Shown here: positions 1 to 5,270 of the stretch, piece by piece
How the letters are laid out: each line of letters begins with the position of its first letter
How positions within the stretch are numbered: the stretch's first letter is position 1
Assembly: GCA_009469685.1 (NCBI GenBank)
Contig: SSTA01000210.1
Span: forward strand, 1-6,674
Source: Azonexaceae bacterium
GTDB lineage: Bacteria > Pseudomonadota > Gammaproteobacteria > Burkholderiales > Rhodocyclaceae
Length of the DNA stretch: 6,674 nucleotides
Direction: 5' to 3'
Position numbers and translations under genes: made by a program
Notes under the pieces: generated by a model
What the model was told of the DNA's origin: nothing
What the model saw: the letters and a program-made list of their open reading frames with translations, nothing else
The model's database searches: none

Positions 1-2084
1 CGGATCGAGGTCAGCGGGGTGCGCAATTCGTGGGTGACCGTGGAGATGAAATCATCCTTCATGCGGTCGAGTTCCCGCAGCCGATTGTTGGCCGCCCGCA
101 ACTCGGCGGTGGCCGCCTCCAGCGCCTTGGACTTGGCTTCCAGTTCGCGACTATAGGCGCGCACCTGGGAAGCCTCGTCTAGGATGTCGAGGACTTCGTC
201 CAAGCCAAGCTCTTCTTCCTGGACCACCGAGGCAACCATCACCCGGGCACTGGCCGACCCGATGGCGCCGGCGAGCTGGGTCTCGGCAAAAGAGACAAAA
301 TCGGCGTCGGCCGGCAGGGATTTCCAGTCGTCGAGGTCCCTACGGCGCGCGTAAGCCCTGAGCTGCTTGCGCGCGCGGGCAGGCCCGAGAAAGCGTTCCA
401 ACAGCGCCACCAGTTCTCCTGACGAAGCGCTGCCGCGCCAGAGGCTAGCCCGGGGTGCCGCACCACCCCGGCTCAAGGCATCGACGAAGCGTTCGGCCTG
501 GGCCACCTCGGTCGCCCCCGGACGAGTTGTGAGCGAGACCCCAACGTAGAGGGCGGAATTGACCAGGAGGCTCCAGAAGAGACAATGGGAGATCTCATCC
601 ATTCCACCGAGACCGAACAGGGCTTGAGGTTTGAGCATCGCCATCCCCGCCGGCCCCAGATCGAGAAACCCGCGACCGATCCAGCCCGATTTCGCGAAGG
701 AAGGCAGAAGCAGCGTGTAGAGCCAGACCGCAAAACCGCCCAACAAACCTGCGACAGCCCCCGCCTGATTCCCCTGTTTCCAGTAGAGGCCGCCCAACAT
801 GGCGGGGGCGAACTGGGAGACGGCGGCGAAGGAGATGAGACCGATGGCGACTAGAGCGTATGCCTCTCCGGCGGCACGAAAATAAGCGTAGCCGAGGAGC
901 AGGATAAGGGCGATGGCGAAGCGCCGGATACCGAGGAGGATTCCGGACAGGTCCCGTCTGGCCCGCGAGTCGAACCAGGCCGAGCGCAGCAGCCAGGGCA
1001 TGACCAGGTCGTTGCAGACCATCGTGGACAGGGCGATGGTCTCGACTATGACCATGCCGGTAGCCGCCGACAGGCCTCCGATAAAGGCGAAGAGGGCAAG
1101 ACCGCTCGCACCTTCCGACAAAGGCAGGGTCAGGACGAAGGTATCGGCATCCCCGCCGGTGCCGCCGAAGTGGAGCATGCCACCGAGGGCCAGGGGGAAG
1201 ACAAAGATGTTGATCAGGAGGAGGTACAGGGGAAAAAGCCAGACCGCTCGCCGCAGATGACTTTCATCGACGTTCTCCACCACGGCGATCTGGAACTGGC
1301 GCGGCAGCAACAAGATGGCCAAACCGGACAGGATGAGGAGCGCAAGCCAGTTCCCCGACCGCGCGGGATCCAGCGTCAGCAGTTTGGCCAGTTCCGGGGA
1401 TGCGGCCGCCCGCCCAAAGACATCGCCAAACCCGTCGAACAGGCCGTAGGTGACAAAGAGACCCACCGCCAGAAAGGCCACCAGCTTGACCACCGATTCG
1501 AAAGCGACCGCAGCAACCATGCCCTCGTGTCGTTCTGCCGCATCCAGGTGACGCGTCCCGAACAGGATGGTGAAGACCGCCATGACGGCGGCTATGGCCA
1601 GGGTGGAGTCGGCCCACCAGGGCTCGCTCATGTCCACGGGATTGGCGAAGACGATGTCGAAGCTTGCCGAAACGGCCTTGAGCTGGAGCGCGATATAAGG
1701 GATGACACCGATCACCGCGATGACCGTCACCAGACCGGCGAGAAATTGGCTCTTGCCGTAGCGGGAGGCAATGAAATCGGCGATCGAGGTGATGCGGTGC
1801 GCCTTGCTGATCCGAATCATCTTGGCAATGACCGTACCGAAGAGCAGGACCAGGGTCGGCCCGAGGTAGATGGTCAGAAACGACAGGCCGCCGGAAGTCG
1901 CCCGGCCGACACTTCCGTAGAAAGTCCAGGAGGTGCAATAGACCGCCAGGGAGAGCGAATAGACGTTGGCGGAAATGATCGAGCGGCCGGCATCGGCGCG
2001 GGCATCGCCAAAGCGGGCCACGGCAAAGAGCAGGCCCAGATAGGCAATGGCGACCGCGGTGACCAGCCAACCCGAAGGCATCAT
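1..2084 (-). CDS. SLC5-STAC sensor histidine kinase of the CbrA/CrbS type (3' end beyond window)
   Basis: This is a membrane sensor kinase whose input module is a sodium:solute-symporter-like (SLC5) domain; 694 codons are visible and the gene runs off the left edge. Translated from 2084, residues 1-520 hold about 13 hydrophobic segments and the CbrA/CrbS-like stretch YCTSWTFYGSVG near residue 50. Residues ~556-648 read as a STAC domain (LLERFLGP, FAETQLAGAIGSASAR, LDEVLDILDEASQV). A charged coiled coil (~649-678) leads straight into the DHp helix, with the phospho-acceptor in HELRTPLTSIR (His685). No PAS domain is seen between STAC and DHp; the ATPase domain and any receiver domain lie outside. 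ATG at 2084 overlaps the upstream stop by 4 nt; a second ATG at 2081 is better spaced (5 nt) from AGGGGG at 2087-2092 and may be the real start. CrbS relatives control acs, which lies just upstream on this strand, so acetate-linked control is likely; the ligand and the partner regulator are not visible. Confidence 0.93.
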   Translation of the reverse strand, partial: MMPSGWLVTAVAIAYLGLLFAVARFGDARADAGRSIISANVYSLSLAVYCTSWTFYGSVGRATSGGLSFLTIYLGPTLVLLFGTVIAKMIRISKAHRITSIADFIASRYGKSQFLAGLVTVIAVIGVIPYIALQLKAVSASFDIVFANPVDMSEPWWADSTLAIAAVMAVFTILFGTRHLDAAERHEGMVAAVAFESVVKLVAFLAVGLFVTYGLFDGFGDVFGRAAASPELAKLLTLDPARSGNWLALLILSGLAILLLPRQFQIAVVENVDESHLRRAVWLFPLYLLLINIFVFPLALGGMLHFGGTGGDADTFVLTLPLSEGASGLALFAFIGGLSAATGMVIVETIALSTMVCNDLVMPWLLRSAWFDSRARRDLSGILLGIRRFAIALILLLGYAYFRAAGEAYALVAIGLISFAAVSQFAPAMLGGLYWKQGNQAGAVAGLLGGFAVWLYTLLLPSFAKSGWIGRGFLDLGPAGMAMLKPQALFGLGGMDEISHCLFWSLLVNSALYVGVSLTTRPGATEVAQAERFVDALSRGGAAPRASLWRGSASSGELVALLERFLGPARARKQLRAYARRRDLDDWKSLPADADFVSFAETQLAGAIGSASARVMVASVVQEEELGLDEVLDILDEASQVRAYSRELEAKSKALEAATAELRAANNRLRELDRMKDDFISTVTHELRTPLTSI

Positions 2085-2275
2085 CGCCCCCTACGCTCGG
2101 AAACCCAGGCCGCCAAAGCGATGAGCCAAAGCCAGACGCCAAAAAGATAACAGTAGGTCGCTGGCAATCCGGCGAACTCGCCGACCGGCAGCGAGACCAG
2201 CGGAAAGCTGAGCAAGGGTAGCCCGACGAGGCCGATGCCTGCCAGGCGCTGACGGATAGTCGACGATTGCCGCAT
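2081..2275 (-). CDS. small two-helix membrane protein upstream of the kinase (CbrX-like position)
   Basis: A 64-residue protein beginning MRQSSTIRQR with two hydrophobic segments, about residues 11-31 (LAGIGLVGLPLLSFPLVSL) and 39-58 (YCYLFGVWLWLIALAAW), and basic ends (RQR before, ERRGR after), which suggests a hairpin in the inner membrane. Its TGA stop overlaps the kinase ATG as ATGA, the usual sign of translational coupling. In Pseudomonas a small ORF, CbrX, occupies the same place before cbrA; position, size and hydrophobicity match, but I have not compared sequences. An in-frame TTG at 2290 would give 69 residues; I prefer the ATG. Neither start has a good Shine-Dalgarno, so ribosomes may re-initiate from the 30-codon ORF that ends 7 nt upstream. 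Function unknown; it may assist insertion, stability or translation of the kinase. Confidence 0.75.
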   Translation of the reverse strand: MRQSSTIRQRLAGIGLVGLPLLSFPLVSLPVGEFAGLPATYCYLFGVWLWLIALAAWVSERRGR

Positions 2276-2282
2276 GACGGAT

Positions 2283-2375
2283 TTAACCAAACAAAAACGG
2301 CCGACACGCCCCGCGCGCCAGCCGTTCTCCAGCGGTTACCACTACCGCCTTCGCGGTCACCAAGTAGGCGACCAT
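2283..2375 (-). CDS. possible 30-residue small protein or leader peptide between acs and the kinase genes
   Basis: An ATG at 2375 follows the strongest ribosome binding site in the window (GGGAGGAG, 2378-2385; GGAGG core 4 nt before the ATG) and opens 30 codons ending in TAA at 2283-2285. The product starts MVAYLVTAKAVVVTAGERLA and ends RGACRPFLFG: a short hydrophobic stretch with interspersed basic residues and one Cys. It is not recognisable as a known family. The stop lies 7 nt upstream of the CbrX-like ATG, so translation could feed ribosomes to that weakly marked start. The frame stays open upstream into the end of acs, but that part is an out-of-frame shadow. It may be a genuine small protein, a translated leader, or a chance ORF; the ribosome site is the main argument for it. 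Confidence 0.45.
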   Translation of the reverse strand: MVAYLVTAKAVVVTAGERLARGACRPFLFG

Positions 2376-2398
2376 TTCTCCTCCCTGCCTTTTGTTTG
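2288..2398. repeat. 9-nt inverted repeats enclosing the 30-codon ORF
   Basis: CAAACAAAA at 2288-2296 and its exact complement TTTTGTTTG at 2390-2398 bracket a 111-bp segment holding the short ORF and its ribosome site. In the minus-strand transcript the arms could pair into a 9-bp A-U-rich stem whose 3' arm ends about 12 nt before the CbrX-like ATG. There is no transposase and no flanking duplication, so this is not an insertion element. A weak A-U stem over 93 nt of loop could also be coincidence. Confidence 0.4.
2378..2385 (-). promoter_or_regulatory. strong Shine-Dalgarno for the 30-codon ORF
   Basis: GGGAGGAG on the minus strand, with GGAGG 4 nt before ATG 2375. It is stronger than the sites before the kinase, the CbrX-like gene, the UPF0114 gene or fumarase. 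It is the reason for listing the short ORF, because a site this good would be wasted if nothing were translated from it. Confidence 0.6.
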
Positions 2399-2454
2399 AT
2401 CTACGACCCGCCCCGGCAAGCGGGCAGGGCCGTTTGTGCTTCCAGTCCAGAACG

Positions 2455-2476
2455 GGGTCGGGACGAATCCCGACCC
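2455..2476 (-). terminator. perfect hairpin just after acs (terminator-like, no U-tract)
   Basis: Arms GGGTCGGGA and TCCCGACCC form a perfect 9-bp stem around a UUCG loop in the minus-strand RNA, 11 nt after the acs stop codon. No run of T follows (CGTTCTGG), so a standard intrinsic terminator is unlikely. It fits better as a 3'-end stabiliser or partial terminator that sets acs mRNA above the downstream small ORFs and kinase. The stem is seen directly; the role is inferred. Confidence 0.6.
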
Positions 2477-2487
2477 GCCCCAGGCCA

Positions 2488-4458
2488 TCAGATCGAGTTC
2501 TTGAGCTGCTCGAGGATGGCCGGGTTTTCCAGGGTGGAAGTATCCTGGGTGAGTTCCTCGCCCTTGGCCAGACCCCGCAGCAGACGACGCATGATCTTGC
2601 CCGAACGGGTCTTGGGCAGGTTGTCGCCGAAGCGGATGTCCTTGGGCTTGGCAATGGGACCAATCTCCTTGCCCACCCAGTCGGCCAGTTCCTTGGCGAT
2701 CTTCTTGGCGGCGTCGGCGTCGGCCGGACGAGCCCCCTTCAGGACCACGAAAGCGACGATGGCCTCGCCGGTCAGGTCGTCAGGACGACCGACGACGGCG
2801 GCTTCCGCCACCAGCGGGTTGGCAACCAGGGCCGATTCGATTTCCATGGTGCCCATCCGGTGACCGGAAACGTTCAGCACGTCGTCGATCCGGCCGGTGA
2901 TGGTGAAATAGCCGGTATTGGCATCACGGATGGCGCCATCGCCGGCCAGGTAAAGCTTGCCCTGGAAATCGGCGGGGTAGTAGGACTTGACGAAGCGTTC
3001 CGGATCGCCCCAGATGGTGCGTATCATGGACGGCCAAGGCTTCTTGCACACCAGGATGCCGCCCTGGCCCCAGGGAAGCTCGGAACCGGTCTCGTCCACC
3101 ACGGCGAACTGGATGCCCGGGAACGGCAGGGTGCAGGAGCCCGGAACCAGCGGAGTGGCGCCCGGCAGCGGCGTGATCATGTGACCGCCGGTTTCGGTCT
3201 GCCAGAAGGTATCGACGATGGGGCAACGGCCGCCACCGACGTTCTGGTAGTACCACTCCCAGGCGGCGGGGTTGATCGGCTCGCCGACGGAACCCAGGAT
3301 GCGCAGGGTGGAGAGGTTGTAGCTCTTGGGATGAACGGCCGGGTTGGAGTCGGACGCCTTGATCAGCGAACGGATGGCGGTGGGTGCGGTGTAGAACACG
3401 GTCACGCCATGATCCTGGATCATCTTCCAGAAGCGGCCGGCATCCGGGTAGGTGGGCACGCCTTCGAACACCACTTCGGTCACGCCACAGGCCAGGGGGC
3501 CGTAGGTGATGTAGGTGTGGCCGGTCACCCAGCCGATGTCGGCGGTACACCAGAAGGTGTCGGACTGCTTGATGTCGAAGGTCCACTTCATGGTCAGCAT
3601 GGCGTGGAGCAGATAGCCGCCGGTGCAATGCACGACGCCCTTCGGCTTGCCGGTGGAACCGGAAGTGTAGAGGAGGAAGAGCGGGTGCTCGGCGTCGACC
3701 CACTCGGGCTCGCAGGTGTCCGCCTGATTGGCCAGGCCTTCGTGGAGCCAGCTGTCACGGCCGGCAGTCATGGCGCAATCGCCGCCGGTGCGCTTGAAGA
3801 CGATGACGTCCTTCACTGATTCGCAGCCGCCCATGGCGAAAGCCTCGTCGGCGATGGGCTTCAGGGGAATGGCCTTGCCGCCGCGGAACTGACCGTCGGA
3901 GGTGATGAGCATGACGGCGCCGGCGTCATTGATCCGGTCGCGCAGGGACTGGGCGGAGAAACCACCGAAGACGATGGAATGGGTCGCGCCGATGCGGGCG
4001 CAGGCCTGCATGGCAACGATACCTTCGATGGTCATCGGCAAGTAGATAACGACACGGTCACCCTTTTTGACGCCCTTGGACTTGAGCAGGTTGGCCATCT
4101 TGCAGACCTTGACCAGCATTTCCTTGTAGGTGACCTTGGTCACTTCGCCGCTATCCGCTTCGAAGATGATGGCAACCTTGTCGCCCAGACCGTTTTCGAC
4201 GTTGCGGTCGAGGCAGTTGTAGGAAGCGTTCAGCTTGCCGTCGGCAAACCACTTGAAGAAAGGAGCATTGGACTGATCGAGCGCCTGGGTGAAAGGCTGC
4301 TTCCAGGTAATCAACTCGCGGGCACGCTTGGCCCAGTAACCTTCGTAATCAGCCTCGGCTTCCGCGCACAACGCCTTGTAGGCGTCCATCCCGGAAACCG
4401 CCGCGTTCTTGACGATTTCATCGGACGGGTAATAGATCTGCACGGATTCATTAGACAT
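2488..4458 (-). CDS. acs: acetyl-CoA synthetase (AMP-forming acetate-CoA ligase)
   Basis: Acs makes acetyl-CoA from acetate, ATP and CoA through an acetyl-adenylate, releasing AMP and PPi, in the cytoplasm; it is the high-affinity route for acetate use. The 656-residue product matches the usual length of about 650. Visible motifs are the ATP-binding [11 protein letters not shown] (264-274), the acyl-pocket/adenylate motif FWQTETGG (418-425, Trp419 the expected small-acyl determinant), the hinge [15 protein letters not shown] from 522 (Asp525), and SGKIMRR with catalytic Lys621, the lysine that acetylation silences in enteric Acs. The start is ATG 4458, marked by AGAGGAG 6 nt upstream; an in-frame TTG at 4485 lies upstream of that site and is rejected. 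The gene is intact and all core motifs are present. The CrbS-like kinase downstream on the same strand suggests two-component control of its transcription. Confidence 0.97.
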   Translation of the reverse strand: MSNESVQIYYPSDEIVKNAAVSGMDAYKALCAEAEADYEGYWAKRARELITWKQPFTQALDQSNAPFFKWFADGKLNASYNCLDRNVENGLGDKVAIIFEADSGEVTKVTYKEMLVKVCKMANLLKSKGVKKGDRVVIYLPMTIEGIVAMQACARIGATHSIVFGGFSAQSLRDRINDAGAVMLITSDGQFRGGKAIPLKPIADEAFAMGGCESVKDVIVFKRTGGDCAMTAGRDSWLHEGLANQADTCEPEWVDAEHPLFLLYTSGSTGKPKGVVHCTGGYLLHAMLTMKWTFDIKQSDTFWCTADIGWVTGHTYITYGPLACGVTEVVFEGVPTYPDAGRFWKMIQDHGVTVFYTAPTAIRSLIKASDSNPAVHPKSYNLSTLRILGSVGEPINPAAWEWYYQNVGGGRCPIVDTFWQTETGGHMITPLPGATPLVPGSCTLPFPGIQFAVVDETGSELPWGQGGILVCKKPWPSMIRTIWGDPERFVKSYYPADFQGKLYLAGDGAIRDANTGYFTITGRIDDVLNVSGHRMGTMEIESALVANPLVAEAAVVGRPDDLTGEAIVAFVVLKGARPADADAAKKIAKELADWVGKEIGPIAKPKDIRFGDNLPKTRSGKIMRRLLRGLAKGEELTQDTSTLENPAILEQLKNSI

Positions 4459-4464
4459 CTGTTT

Positions 4465-4471
4465 CTCCTCT
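4465..4471 (-). promoter_or_regulatory. Shine-Dalgarno fixing the acs start
   Basis: AGAGGAG on the minus strand, 6 nt before ATG 4458. It sets the start at [10 protein letters not shown] rather than the longer TTG-initiated frame. Confidence 0.85.
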
Positions 4472-4483
4472 GCGAAATAGGCC

Positions 4484-4534
4484 AAACAAAAAACGAAAAA
4501 CGAAAAAATCGGAATGCAAGCCCCCCGGCTTGCA
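4484..4534 (-). promoter_or_regulatory. hairpin plus T-runs in the acs leader (attenuator-like)
   Basis: In the minus-strand transcript TGCAAGCC and GGCTTGCA (4515-4534) form a perfect 8-bp stem with a GGGG loop. Six bases (TTCCGA) later come three T-runs of 5-6 nt separated by CG or G (about 4487-4508). It lies 57 nt before the acs ATG, between any promoter and the gene, and resembles an intrinsic terminator set slightly apart from its U-tract. A weaker 5-bp pairing, GCAGC with GCTGC (4532-4549), overlaps the stem by 3 nt and would be an alternative fold. Attenuation of acs is a possibility, not shown; the A/T-runs may instead be a bent-DNA or ribosome-access element. Confidence 0.4.
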
Positions 4535-4606
4535 GCTCGGGAATGCTGCGCTCATCGCTGTGATCTGGGACCCCTGCAAAGCGCCTGTCGTTTTCGGCTG
4601 CGCTGC

Positions 4607-4612
4607 ATTACA
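4607..4612 (-). promoter_or_regulatory. possible acs -10 element
   Basis: TGTAAT on the minus strand is 5 of 6 to the sigma-70 -10 consensus and would start a transcript near 4600, giving a leader of about 140 nt that includes the hairpin at 4515-4534. I see no good -35 at 16-18 bp, which would suit a promoter needing an activator such as a CrbR-type regulator. No convincing sigma-54 -24/-12 pair was found. Weak call. Confidence 0.2.
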
Positions 4613-4680
4613 CGCAGAGTTTCTTACAACCCGCTTACGAAAGCACGCTGCGGCGCAACAATGGCGCGGGATCTCACTGA

Positions 4681-4708
4681 TTTTCCCGGTTGACCACCGT
4701 GGTAAAAT
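4681..4708 (+). promoter_or_regulatory. candidate extended -10 promoter for the UPF0114-fumarase unit
   Basis: TAAAAT at 4703-4708 (5 of 6 to TATAAT) is preceded by TG at 4700-4701, forming an extended -10. A poor -35 (TTTTCC, 4681-4686) lies 16 bp upstream. Transcription would begin about 4715, some 20 nt before ATG 4735. The imperfect palindrome ACCAC-C-GTGGT (4693-4703) overlaps the -10 edge and could be an operator. Confidence 0.4.
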
Positions 4709-4734
4709 TCGAATCTTTCCCTCCCCAGAGCCCT

Positions 4735-5256
4735 ATGAAAGCCGTCGCCAAACTCGAAGCATTCATTTTCTGGAGCCGCTGGCTCCAGGCCCCCCTCTAT
4801 CTCGGCCTGATCGCCGCCCAGGGCGTCTACGTATACCAGTTCATGCACGAACTGATCCACCTGATCAGCAAAGCCGGCACCCTTTCCGAAGCCGAGGTGA
4901 TGCTGATCGTCCTCGGGCTCATCGACGTTGTCATGATCGCCAACCTGCTCATCATGGTCACCGTTGGTGGGTATGAGACCTTCGTGTCCCGTCTGGACCT
5001 GGATGGTCACCCGGATCAACCGGAGTGGTTGTCCCACGTCAATGCCGGCGTCCTCAAGGTCAAATTGGCCACCGCGTTGATCGGCATTTCGTCCATCCAC
5101 CTCTTGAAAACCTTCATCAATGCGGCCCAGATCGAAGACCGGGTCATCATAGCTCAGGCGTGCATCCACGCCCTCTTCCTCTTATCTGCCGTTATGATCG
5201 CCATCACCGACAAGGTCATGACCCAGACCCTCGCCTTGCAACACCAGAATCACTGA
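4735..5256 (+). CDS. yqhA: UPF0114 (YqhA) family inner-membrane protein
   Basis: A 173-residue protein of the uncharacterised UPF0114/YqhA family. Family-like features are SRWLQAPLYLGL near the N-terminus (14-25), GGYETFVSRLDL (78-89) after the second helix, and ISSIHLL (118-124); all have close counterparts in E. coli YqhA. Four hydrophobic segments are visible at about 15-37, 54-78, 109-129 and 136-158, with a His-rich tail (LQHQNH). The start is ATG 4735; an in-frame TTG at 4690 would add residues without family character and would sit upstream of the best -10, so it is rejected. The Shine-Dalgarno is weak (CAGAG). It ends 14 nt before fumarase and is probably co-transcribed with it. The biochemical function is unknown. 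Confidence 0.92.
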   Translation: MKAVAKLEAFIFWSRWLQAPLYLGLIAAQGVYVYQFMHELIHLISKAGTLSEAEVMLIVLGLIDVVMIANLLIMVTVGGYETFVSRLDLDGHPDQPEWLSHVNAGVLKVKLATALIGISSIHLLKTFINAAQIEDRVIIAQACIHALFLLSAVMIAITDKVMTQTLALQHQNH

Positions 5257-5270
5257 CCCGGAAAATCACC

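Noticed and set aside
1170..2307. Long frames on both strands overlapping the kinase (326 aa plus, 347 aa minus)
   Set aside because: The kinase frame reads through the same DNA with transmembrane, STAC and DHp features; these frames have low-complexity Arg/Gly/Asp-rich sequence.
2288..2398. Miniature inverted-repeat transposable element
   Set aside because: The 9-nt A/T-rich arms have no flanking target duplication and no second copy of the interior in the window.
2376..2663. Upstream extension of the 30-codon ORF into acs (126 aa in total)
   Set aside because: The extension overlaps the acs C-terminus out of frame and runs through the 2455-2476 hairpin; only the part after the strong ribosome site is plausible.
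2392..3819. 475-residue open frame on the plus strand opposite acs
   Set aside because: It is fully antisense to an intact acs with all motifs, and is rich in Gly, Asp and His in the way GC-biased antisense frames are; no domain is recognisable.
4484..4508. CGAAAAA repeats as a CRISPR-like or satellite array
   Set aside because: Only two full units of 7 nt with no spacers; better read as A/T-runs in the acs leader.
4624..5169. 181-residue minus-strand frame opposite the UPF0114 gene
   Set aside because: It is antisense to a clear family member and has no hydrophobic or domain pattern of its own.
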